Source: Martelella lutilitoris
Lineage (GTDB): Bacteria; Pseudomonadota; Alphaproteobacteria; Rhizobiales; Rhizobiaceae
Direction: 5' to 3'
Assembly: GCF_016598595.1 (NCBI RefSeq)
Contig: NZ_CP066786.1
Coordinates: forward strand, 4,050,001-4,114,000
DNA length: 64,000 bases
Shown: in pieces, positions 51,994-59,770 of the stretch
Position numbering within the stretch: position 1 is the stretch's first letter
Layout of the letters: every line of letters starts with the position of its first letter
Translations under genes and position numbers: made by a program
Notes under the pieces: generated by a model
Databases searched by the model: none
Told to the model about the DNA's origin: nothing
The model's input: the letters and a program-made list of their open reading frames with translations, nothing else

Positions 51994-53007
51994 ATGAGAA
52001 AGCATTTCAAAACAGTCGCCGTCGCAACCCTTATGGCTGCAACCGCGCTCGCGGGCGCAACCGGCATGGCAGCTGCACAGGACGACAAACCCGTTATCGC
52101 CACCGTGTTCAAGATCAGCGGGATTCCGTGGTTTGATCGCATGAATACGGGTGTTGAGGAATATCAGTCCGAGCACCCGGAAGTCGTCGCCGAAGGCTAC
52201 GGCCCGGCCACCGCCGACGCGGCGCAGCAGCTCCAGATCATTCAGGACCTGATCGCCAAGGGCGTCGACGCCCTGGCCGTCGTGCCGATGGACCCGGTCG
52301 TCATCGAAGGCACGCTGAAGCGGGCCATGGACCGCGGCGTTATCGTCGTCACCCACGAGGCCGACAACCAGCGCAATACCATGGTCGACATCGAGGCCTT
52401 CGACAACGACAGCTATGGCACCGCGCTCAATGAACGCCTTGCCGAATGCATGGGCGGCGAAGGCAAATGGACGACCTTTGTCGGCTCGCTGGGCAGCCGC
52501 ACCCACATGCAGTGGGTGGGCGCCGGCGAGGAAAACGCCAAGAAATACCCCGGCATGGAGCTTGTCGATCCGAACAACGAATCCTTCGACGACGCCAATG
52601 GCACCTACGAGAAAGCCAAGGAAATTCTGCGCAAATATCCTGACATCAAGGGTTTCCAGACCTCCGCCGGCAACGACGTTCTCGGCGTCGGTCGCGCCAT
52701 CGAGGAAGCCGGCCTTGCCGGCAAGGTATGCCTCGTCGGCACCGGCCTGCCCGCGCCATCCGCTCCCTATCTGGAATCCGGCGCCATCACGGCGATCGGC
52801 TTCTGGGACCCGATGAAGGCGGGCATGGCAATGAATGCCGCCGCTCAGAAGCTGCTGGCCGGCGAAGAAATCGTTGACGGCATGGATCTCGGCGTCGACG
52901 GCTATCACAGCATCACCGTCACCAAGGGCGCCGGCGACGGCCTTCTCGCCATCGGCAATGGCATGGTCCTTGCCGACAAGGACACATACAAGGACGTCTA
53001 CTTCTGA
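51994..53007 (+). CDS. Ribose-type sugar ABC transporter substrate-binding protein
   Basis: 337 residues with a signal peptide (cleavage near MAAAQ). Peripla_BP_4 fold: ATVFKISGIPWFDRMNTGVE, IIQDLIAKGVDALAVVPMDP, GVIVVTHEAD and GFQTSAGNDVLGVGRAIEEAG. This is the AI-2/rhamnose/ribose-like group. The ATG at 51994 follows GGAGGAAAG. The ligand is inferred to be a short sugar or polyol because kinase genes follow. Confidence 0.93.
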   Translation: MRKHFKTVAVATLMAATALAGATGMAAAQDDKPVIATVFKISGIPWFDRMNTGVEEYQSEHPEVVAEGYGPATADAAQQLQIIQDLIAKGVDALAVVPMDPVVIEGTLKRAMDRGVIVVTHEADNQRNTMVDIEAFDNDSYGTALNERLAECMGGEGKWTTFVGSLGSRTHMQWVGAGEENAKKYPGMELVDPNNESFDDANGTYEKAKEILRKYPDIKGFQTSAGNDVLGVGRAIEEAGLAGKVCLVGTGLPAPSAPYLESGAITAIGFWDPMKAGMAMNAAAQKLLAGEEIVDGMDLGVDGYHSITVTKGAGDGLLAIGNGMVLADKDTYKDVYF

Positions 53008-53026
53008 TCTGTTGACCTCCCGAGCA

Positions 53027-53055
53027 GGCCGGGGCGCTTTTCGAACGCCCCGGCC
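53027..53055 (+). other. Intercistronic hairpin after the binding-protein gene
   Basis: GGCCGGGGCG and CGCCCCGGCC (10 bp, 9-base loop), with no T run, between the binding-protein and ATPase genes. It probably stabilises the upstream message. Confidence 0.6.
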
Positions 53056-53110
53056 CAGCGAAGCCTGGCCGACTGCAGGCATCATGATCAATTGAAGAAG
53101 GAGCGCGAGC

Positions 53111-54655
53111 GTGTCAGGATCATCCTCGTCAGAAGAGCCTTTTCTGGAGCTGCGCGGCATTCACAAGCGCTACGGCGGCGTTCATGCCCTGCGCGGCGTC
53201 GACATGACGATCCGTCTTGGCGAAGCCTATCATCTTCTCGGCGAGAACGGCTGCGGCAAGAGCACGGTTATCAAGGTCATGTCCGGCGCGATCGCGCCGA
53301 GTGAAGGCGCGATCATCCTGGATGGCGAGAAGCACAATATGCTCACGCCAATCCGGTCTCTCAGCGCCGGCATCGAAACGGTCTATCAGGACCTGTCCCT
53401 CATTCCCAATCTGAGCGTGGCGGAAAATGTCGCCCTCAGCGAGCAGCTCGTGATGGGCGGCGGCCGGCTGGCACGCCTTTTCGATCGTTCGCGGCTGCGG
53501 GAAACCGCAATGCGCGCCCTCGAGGCCGTCGAATTACCGACCACCCGCGCCTTCCTGTCAACCGTCGTTTCGGACTTGCCGCTGGCGCAAAGGCAACTGG
53601 TCGCGATCGCCCGCGCCATTGCCACAAACGCCAAGCTGGTGATCATGGACGAACCGACGACATCGCTGACGCGACGCGAGGTCGAAAAGTTGATCACCGT
53701 GGTCAACAGACTGCGAAACGACAATATCGCCGTCCTGTTTGTGACCCACAAACTCGATGAATGTTACCGGATCGGCGGTCAGGCCATCATATTCCGCGAC
53801 GGTGAATCCGTCGCCCAGGGGCCGCTGGAGAATTTTACGAAATCGCAAATTTCCGAGCTGATGACCGGGCGCGAGATCGAAGCGATCCGTTACCGATCGG
53901 CAAAACCGCAGCCGGATGAACTTCTGTCCACCGATCGCCTTTCGGGCAGAGGCTTCGAGAATGTCAATCTGTCACTTAGAAAGGGCGAGATTCTCGGCAT
54001 TACCGGGCTGGCCGATTCTGGGCGCAACGAGCTGGCCATGGCAATCTCCGGCGTGCATCCGGCAACGGGCGGGACGCTGAGGCTTGACGGCGAAGAGCTT
54101 CATATACGCCGCCCGTCCGACTCCATCCGCCATGGCATCGGCTATGTCCCCGAGGACCGGCTCGATGAAGGATTGTTTCTGGAGAAGTCCATTCTCGACA
54201 ACGAGATCGCTCTCGTGGTCGCGCGGCTTGCAAACAGGTTTGGCGTGATCGACAACCAGAAAGGACGCGCGCTTGCCGAGGACCTTTCCAGGCAGATGCG
54301 ACTGAACACGAGTGATATCGACATGCCCGTCGGCTCACTGTCCGGAGGAAACCAGCAGAGGGTTCTCATCGGGCGCTGGCTTTCGATCCTGCCGAAGCTC
54401 CTGGTCCTGCACGGACCGACAGTGGGCGTCGATGTCGGATCGAAAGACACGATTTACCGCGCCATCCAGTCCCTGGCAGAGGCAGGCATGGGCTTGATTG
54501 TGGTCAGCGATGATCTGCCGGAACTCCTGCAGAACTGCGACCGCATCCTCGTCATGTTCGGCGGCAAGGTGGTCAAGAGTTACGCCGCCGAAGCCACCGA
54601 CGAAGATATTCTCTACCGCACGATGACGGCACCCGAACTGGAGGTGGCGCGATGA
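53111..54655 (+). CDS. Ribose-type sugar ABC transporter ATP-binding protein (two NBDs)
   Basis: 514 residues with two fused nucleotide-binding domains. The first is intact: GENGCGKST, LPLAQRQLVAIARA, LVIMDEPTTSLT, FVTHK. The second has the degenerate P-loop usual in this family (GLADSGRNEL) and signature LSGGNQQRV, but its Walker B reads LLVLHGPTVGVDVG, so the usual DE pair is HG and the catalytic Glu is missing. The start is GTG at 53111 after AAGGAG. It overlaps the next permease as ATGA. Confidence 0.93.
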   Translation: MSGSSSSEEPFLELRGIHKRYGGVHALRGVDMTIRLGEAYHLLGENGCGKSTVIKVMSGAIAPSEGAIILDGEKHNMLTPIRSLSAGIETVYQDLSLIPNLSVAENVALSEQLVMGGGRLARLFDRSRLRETAMRALEAVELPTTRAFLSTVVSDLPLAQRQLVAIARAIATNAKLVIMDEPTTSLTRREVEKLITVVNRLRNDNIAVLFVTHKLDECYRIGGQAIIFRDGESVAQGPLENFTKSQISELMTGREIEAIRYRSAKPQPDELLSTDRLSGRGFENVNLSLRKGEILGITGLADSGRNELAMAISGVHPATGGTLRLDGEELHIRRPSDSIRHGIGYVPEDRLDEGLFLEKSILDNEIALVVARLANRFGVIDNQKGRALAEDLSRQMRLNTSDIDMPVGSLSGGNQQRVLIGRWLSILPKLLVLHGPTVGVDVGSKDTIYRAIQSLAEAGMGLIVVSDDLPELLQNCDRILVMFGGKVVKSYAAEATDEDILYRTMTAPELEVAR

Positions 54656-55689
54656 CATCCGTTGAAATCGAACGCAACAAAGCGCAGCAGAAGGTTGCAG
54701 AGGGCGGCTTCAGCTTCCGTCACTTCCTGAAGAACCATCCCGAACTGATCACGCTCACGCTGCTGGTGGCGATCTGCGCGATCGTCTCCGTGATCAATCC
54801 GAACTTTCTTCAGGCATCGTCACTGATCGATATCGGACGCGCCAGCGTCGTAATGGGACTGTTCGCGCTCGGCGTGTTCGTCATTCTCGCGGCCGGCGGC
54901 ATCGATGTGTCCTTTACCGCGATTGCCGCCCTTTCCATGTATTCGGTCACGCTCTTCACCGTGAACCATTTTCCCGGCATGCCAATGCCGCTCATCGTGT
55001 TCATCGCCACCATCGGCGGCATGCTGCTCGGTTTCGTGAACGGGATACTGGCCTATCACCTGCGGGTCCCCTCGCTGATCATCACGATCGGAACGCAATA
55101 CCTGTTTCGCGGCATCCTGCTCGCCTTCATCGGCACGGTCTGGATCATGGACCTGCCGCCGCAGATGATCGAGTTCGGTCGGGCGCCGCTGCTCCAGTTC
55201 ACCAACGCCAACGGCGCGGTCATCACCCTCCCGATCTATTTCCTCGCCCTGCCCGCAGCCGCCGTTCTCACCTGGTGGATCCTCAACAGGACCCTGATGG
55301 GCCGCGCAATTTTCGCGATCGGCGGCAACAGCGCTATTGCCGAGAGGCTGGGCTACAATCTTAAAACCGTGCAGCTCTTTCTGTTCGGCTATGCCGGCGC
55401 GCTGGCTGGCCTGGCGGGGATCATTCATGTGTCCAGCAATCGCCTGGCCAATCCTTTCGACCTGGTCGGCAGCGAAATCAGCGTGATCGCCGCGGTCGTG
55501 CTCGGTGGCGCCCGCATCACGGGCGGCACCGGCACGGTGCTCGGAACGATCCTCGGCGTGTTGCTGGTCACCGTCTTGAACAATGTGCTCGTCATGGTCG
55601 GCATCCCCAGCACCTGGCAGCGTTTCGTCATCGGCTTCTTCATTCTTCTCGCCGCTGCGTTCTTCATGGCGCAACAGCGAAAATCGTAA
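54652..55689 (+). CDS. Ribose-type sugar ABC transporter permease, second subunit
   Basis: 345 residues, BPD_transp_2 family: LFALGVFVILAAGGIDVSFTAIAAL, YHLRVPSLIITIGTQYLFRGILL, MGRAIFAIGGNSAIAERLGYN, and GSEISVIAAVVLGGARITGGTGTVLG near the end. With the permease at 50855 it forms a heterodimeric channel. It is followed 28 bp later by dhaK. Confidence 0.94.
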   Translation: MTSVEIERNKAQQKVAEGGFSFRHFLKNHPELITLTLLVAICAIVSVINPNFLQASSLIDIGRASVVMGLFALGVFVILAAGGIDVSFTAIAALSMYSVTLFTVNHFPGMPMPLIVFIATIGGMLLGFVNGILAYHLRVPSLIITIGTQYLFRGILLAFIGTVWIMDLPPQMIEFGRAPLLQFTNANGAVITLPIYFLALPAAAVLTWWILNRTLMGRAIFAIGGNSAIAERLGYNLKTVQLFLFGYAGALAGLAGIIHVSSNRLANPFDLVGSEISVIAAVVLGGARITGGTGTVLGTILGVLLVTVLNNVLVMVGIPSTWQRFVIGFFILLAAAFFMAQQRKS

Positions 55690-55717
55690 TGCCTATTTCT
55701 CAGGAAAGCGTAGTCCC

Positions 55718-56716
55718 ATGAAAAAATTCATCAACAAACCGGAAAATGTCGTCGAGGAAATGCTGGAGGGGATCTACCTTGCTCATCCTGCCGTGACCTA
55801 TGCCGCAAACGACAAGCACTGCCTGGTGACGGCAACGCCGAAGCCGGGCAAGGTCGGCATCGCCACCGGCGGCGGATCCGGTCACCTGCCGCTCTTCCTC
55901 GGATATGTGGGCGATGGCATGCTGGACGGATGCGCGGTCGGCGGCATATTCCAGTCCCCGAGCGCCGAGCAGATGCTCGAGGTCACGAAATATATCGATC
56001 AGGGCGCCGGCGTTCTTTATATCTACGGCAATTACACCGGCGATATCATCAATTTCGACATGGCGGCGGAACTTGCGGAATTCGAAGACATCCGCGTGAC
56101 CTCGGTCGTCGGCAATGACGACGCGGCATCCTCCGTGATCGGGGAAGAGCACAAGCGGCGCGGCGTTGCCGGCATTTTCTTCGTCTACAAGGCCGCGGGC
56201 GCCGCGGCGGCAGAAGGCCTCGACCTCGACGAGGTCACCCGCATTGCCGAAAAGGCTCGCCTCAACACCCGTACGATGGGCGTCGCGCTCTCAAGCTGCA
56301 TCGTGCCGGAAATCGGCCACCCGACATTCGAGATCGGCGAAACCGAAATGGAAATCGGGATGGGCATTCACGGCGAACCAGGCATCAGCCGCCGCGACCT
56401 CGAACCCGCCGACGACGTGGTCGACGCGCTGATGGAGCGTCTGTTTGCCGAGAACCTTTATGAAAGCGGCAATGTCGCCGTTCTGGTCAACGGTCTTGGC
56501 GGCACCCCCCGCGAGGAGCTCTACATCCTCTACCGTCGTGTCGCGCAGCGCCTGTCCGAACGCAACATAACGGCAAAGCACGTCTTCATCGGCGAATATG
56601 CAACCGCTATGGAAATGGCGGGGGCCTCGATCTCACTGACGAAGCTCGACGACGAGCTCGACCGGCTGATCGGCGCCGCTGCCAATACACCGTTTTTTAC
56701 CCGCCTCAAGGGCTGA
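55718..56716 (+). CDS. dhaK: Dihydroxyacetone kinase-type subunit DhaK
   Basis: 332 residues with the DhaK domain: GGGSGHLPLFLGYVGDGMLD (about 51-70), YGNYTGDIINF, RVTSVVGNDD, and MGIHGEPG with His218, the residue that binds the ketose covalently. It phosphorylates dihydroxyacetone or a related ketose with DhaL. The ATG at 55718 follows CAGGAAAG. No phosphotransfer partner DhaM is nearby, so the pair may use ATP or a distant PTS (inference). Confidence 0.92.
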   Translation: MKKFINKPENVVEEMLEGIYLAHPAVTYAANDKHCLVTATPKPGKVGIATGGGSGHLPLFLGYVGDGMLDGCAVGGIFQSPSAEQMLEVTKYIDQGAGVLYIYGNYTGDIINFDMAAELAEFEDIRVTSVVGNDDAASSVIGEEHKRRGVAGIFFVYKAAGAAAAEGLDLDEVTRIAEKARLNTRTMGVALSSCIVPEIGHPTFEIGETEMEIGMGIHGEPGISRRDLEPADDVVDALMERLFAENLYESGNVAVLVNGLGGTPREELYILYRRVAQRLSERNITAKHVFIGEYATAMEMAGASISLTKLDDELDRLIGAAANTPFFTRLKG

Positions 56717-56727
56717 CGGAGGTTATC

Positions 56728-57366
56728 ATGGATCAGATCAACACCGAACACATGGTCGACGTCTTTGCCGGCCTCGCCGCCTTCTTTGCGAACAAGCGCG
56801 ACTTTCTGATCGCGCTCGACGGCAAGGTGGGCGACAGCGATCTGGGGCTGACGATGAGCAAAGCCTTCGCCGCCGCCCATGAAGCCGTCGCCGCCGAAAC
56901 CGAACCCGCCATCGCCACCTATCTGAAGGACGCCGGCATGGCGATGGCCAAGGCGGCACCTTCGACAATGGGGACATTGATGGCCACCGGCTTTCTGCGC
57001 GCCAGCAAGGCGCTGGACGGCGTGGACGCCATCGGCACTGCGGAAATGGCCGCCTTCTGGCGCGCCTACAGCGACGGCGTCGCCCAGCGCGGCAAGGCCA
57101 AGGTGGGCGACAAGACGGTGCTCGATGTGCTGGAGCCCATCGCCTCGAGCCTTGAAACCTCAGCCGCGCAGGATTTAGCCCTGCCACAAGCGATGACCAA
57201 AGCCGTCGAGGCCGCGAGCGATGCTCTGGAAAACACCAAGACCATGGTCGCGCAGCACGGCAAGGCCGCCGCCTTCCAGGAGAAGTCGAAGGGCCTGCAG
57301 GATGCCGGCGCGACTGTCGGCCTGTTCATCATCCAGTCGATGACGGCAACAGTCCACGCAGGCTGA
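56728..57366 (+). CDS. dhaL: Dihydroxyacetone kinase-type subunit DhaL
   Basis: 212 residues with the DhaL nucleotide-binding features: LDGKVGDSDLGLTM (metal-binding Asp31, Asp36, Asp38), APSTMGTLMATGFL and VGDKTVLDVLEPI. The first Asp motif is DGKVGDSD instead of the more common DGDxGD, and STMGT replaces the more common GTSG-type segment, so substrate or nucleotide use may differ from classical DhaL. It starts 11 bp after dhaK with GGAGG upstream. Confidence 0.88.
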   Translation: MDQINTEHMVDVFAGLAAFFANKRDFLIALDGKVGDSDLGLTMSKAFAAAHEAVAAETEPAIATYLKDAGMAMAKAAPSTMGTLMATGFLRASKALDGVDAIGTAEMAAFWRAYSDGVAQRGKAKVGDKTVLDVLEPIASSLETSAAQDLALPQAMTKAVEAASDALENTKTMVAQHGKAAAFQEKSKGLQDAGATVGLFIIQSMTATVHAG

Positions 57367-57450
57367 AAATACCGCAAGCTTCGACCCGCCATTGAACCCG
57401 GGCTCCAATCGCCGCGTCCGGACAGACACCCCGTTTTGAAGGAGGACGCG

Positions 57451-58335
57451 ATGAAAATTGCCTATATCGGGCTCGGAACCATGGGCCAGGGGATGGTCCA
57501 CAATCTCCTCAAAGCCAGCCACGAGATCAGGGTCTGGAACCGCACCACCTTCGATCTGCCCGAGACGCTTGCTGGCGCAGTGCGAAAGAGCACCATCGCG
57601 GAGGCCATAACGGGTTGCGAGTTCGTCATGGTCTGCCTGACGGGACCGGACGCCCAGAAAGCCGTTTATTTTGGCGACGACGGCATCGTCGCCAATATTG
57701 CCGGGGGCACCATGGTCGCAGATGCAACCACTACAGATCCCGAACTGACGCGATCGATTGCAACTGCGATAGCTGAACGCAATGCCGCCTACCTTGATAC
57801 GCCGGTTTTCGGAAGCAAGGGTGAAGCCTGGGCCGGAAAGCTCGATTTCGTCTGTGGCGGCGACCGAAACGCGTTTGATCGTCTGGCCCCGGTCCTGGAA
57901 CCGCTCGCGGCGACCGTTCACCATATGGGACCGCCCGGCAGCGGCGCGATGATGAAGCTCGTCGGCAATCTGCTGGTGGCGGCCCAAATGGAGTCGCTCG
58001 GAGAAGCCCTGTCGCTCGCCCGCAAGGCCGGGCTTAATGGCGATGCCGTCATGGGCGTCTTCGACGTGACGGACTACAGTTCTCTTCTGATCCGCAATGT
58101 CGGACGAGCAACTCTTGCCGGCGATTATGCGCCAAGCTTTTATCTGCGCCACATGCTTAAGGACACCCGCCTGGTTCGGGCCTTTGCCTGCAGTCAGGAT
58201 GTTCCGGTACCGGTAACGACCCTGATCGGCGAGCTCTATGCCGCGGCCAACAACAAGGGCCTCGGCGACCTCAATGCATCCGCCATTCACGAAATGCTGT
58301 TCGAACTCTCCGGGCTGCAAAAAAGCAGCGATTAA
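57451..58335 (+). CDS. NAD(P)-dependent beta-hydroxyacid dehydrogenase
   Basis: 294 residues of the 3-hydroxyisobutyrate/tartronate-semialdehyde reductase family. Rossmann GLGTMGQGM near residues 7-15, DTPVFGSKGEAWAGKLDFVCGG as the substrate segment (usually DAPVSGG), and catalytic Lys in MMKLVGNLLV. The altered substrate loop (TPVFGS) suggests an unusual hydroxyacid or polyol phosphate (inference). The ATG at 57451 follows GGAGG. Last gene of the DhaK/DhaL block. Confidence 0.9.
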   Translation: MKIAYIGLGTMGQGMVHNLLKASHEIRVWNRTTFDLPETLAGAVRKSTIAEAITGCEFVMVCLTGPDAQKAVYFGDDGIVANIAGGTMVADATTTDPELTRSIATAIAERNAAYLDTPVFGSKGEAWAGKLDFVCGGDRNAFDRLAPVLEPLAATVHHMGPPGSGAMMKLVGNLLVAAQMESLGEALSLARKAGLNGDAVMGVFDVTDYSSLLIRNVGRATLAGDYAPSFYLRHMLKDTRLVRAFACSQDVPVPVTTLIGELYAAANNKGLGDLNASAIHEMLFELSGLQKSSD

Positions 58336-58493
58336 CCGTGCCTTTGCGACACCAAGCTTGGGCGAAGCCATACCCACCCGCGTCAGAACCTTGCTAAACT
58401 TCGTCGCGCCACGACTGCGTATCGTGAACCATCAAGTGACAGGTTTCGCGAGAAGTGACCGTACTGCAGGACCTCGCTATTCGCGTTGATACC

Positions 58494-58513
58494 GCTTAAA
58501 AAGCGCTTTAAGC
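58494..58513. promoter_or_regulatory. 20-bp near-perfect dyad before the M20 gene
   Basis: GCTTAAA-AAGCGC-TTTAAGC. The core AAAGCGCTTT equals the palindrome at 14455-14464 before GH94. It is a possible LacI-type operator for the amidohydrolase gene 55 bp downstream. Confidence 0.45.
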
Positions 58514-58567
58514 CGTACAAGTCTCGTTACGGAATTTAGAGAAACACTCCGAAAGGCTTTTAAGAGG

Positions 58568-59770
58568 ATGACTGCACAGGATAAACGCGCGACATCGGTT
58601 CTTTCCGAGATCATGAGTGATCATGCCTTCTGGCGGTCGTTGCGTCAGGATCTGCATGCCCATCCCGAGCTTGGCTTTGAGGAGCACAGGACCAGCGAGA
58701 TCGTCGCCAGGCTGCTCGGCGAAGACGGCATTGCGGTCCATCGCGGGCTGGGCGGCACTGGGGTTGTCGGCACGCTGAAGGCAGGCGACGGCAACCGAGC
58801 GATCGGGCTGAGGGCGGACATGGATGCACTTGCCATGCCGGAAACGGCGGACCGGCCCTATAAAAGCACGGTTCCTGGCAAGATGCATGCCTGCGGCCAT
58901 GACGGACACACGGTAATGCTGCTGGCGGCGGCGCGCTATCTGGCGCGGACGAAGGACTTTTCCGGCACGGTTCATTTCATCTTTCAGCCCGCCGAAGAAG
59001 GCCGCGGCGGCGCGAAGAAGATGGTCGAGGGCGGGCTGTTTGAGCTGTTTCCCTGCGATGCGGTTTACGGACTGCACAATATGCCGGGGCTCGATATCGA
59101 TGAGATGGCCGTGGTCGAGGGGCCGCAGCTTGCCTCATCCGACAGCTGGCGCGTCACGTTCAAGGGCACCGGCACACATGGCGCAAAGCCGCATCTCGGA
59201 CGCGATCCGGTGACGGCTTCCGGCCATTTCATCGCCGCGCTGCAGACGATTGTCGGGCGGGTGGTCGATCCGCTTCAGCCCGCGGTTGTCTCGGCCTGCT
59301 CGGTGAAGGCAGGCGATCCGAATGCGCTCAACGTCATTCCGGATATCGTTGAGATCGGCGGAACCGCGCGCGCCTATTCGCCCGAAACCCGCGACCAGCT
59401 GGAAGAGGAAATAGGCCGGCTTGCGCATGGCATGGCTGCCTCTTTCGGCATTGAGGCCGAATATCGGTTCATTCGCCGCATTCCGCCGGTCGTCAATGCG
59501 ACGGAGCCGACGCAAACGGCGCTGCAGGCTGCACAGACCGTCTTCGGTGAGAAGGTACGCACGGCCTTTCCGCCATCGACGGCCGGCGACGACTTCGCCT
59601 TTTTCGGAAATGAAGTGCCGGGCTGCTATGTCTGGCTTGGCAATGGCCCGGCCGTGGACGGCGCGCTACACCACAACACGGCCTATGACTTCAACGATGA
59701 CGCCATCGGCTACGGCGCGGCCTACTGGGTGCGGCTGACAGAGACCGAACTGCCAATCAAAGCCGCTTAG
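58568..59770 (+). CDS. M20 family amidohydrolase (hippurate hydrolase type)
   Basis: 400 residues. Metal-binding motifs HACGHDGHT (about 107-115) and FQPAEEGRGGAKKM, then GLHNMPG; the dimerisation-domain segment is GTGTHGAKPHLGRDP. It hydrolyses N-acyl amino acids or similar amides in the cytoplasm; the substrate is not defined. The ATG at 58568 follows AAGAGG. Its last 4 bp overlap the end of the convergent adenine deaminase gene. Confidence 0.94.
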   Translation: MTAQDKRATSVLSEIMSDHAFWRSLRQDLHAHPELGFEEHRTSEIVARLLGEDGIAVHRGLGGTGVVGTLKAGDGNRAIGLRADMDALAMPETADRPYKSTVPGKMHACGHDGHTVMLLAAARYLARTKDFSGTVHFIFQPAEEGRGGAKKMVEGGLFELFPCDAVYGLHNMPGLDIDEMAVVEGPQLASSDSWRVTFKGTGTHGAKPHLGRDPVTASGHFIAALQTIVGRVVDPLQPAVVSACSVKAGDPNALNVIPDIVEIGGTARAYSPETRDQLEEEIGRLAHGMAASFGIEAEYRFIRRIPPVVNATEPTQTALQAAQTVFGEKVRTAFPPSTAGDDFAFFGNEVPGCYVWLGNGPAVDGALHHNTAYDFNDDAIGYGAAYWVRLTETELPIKAA

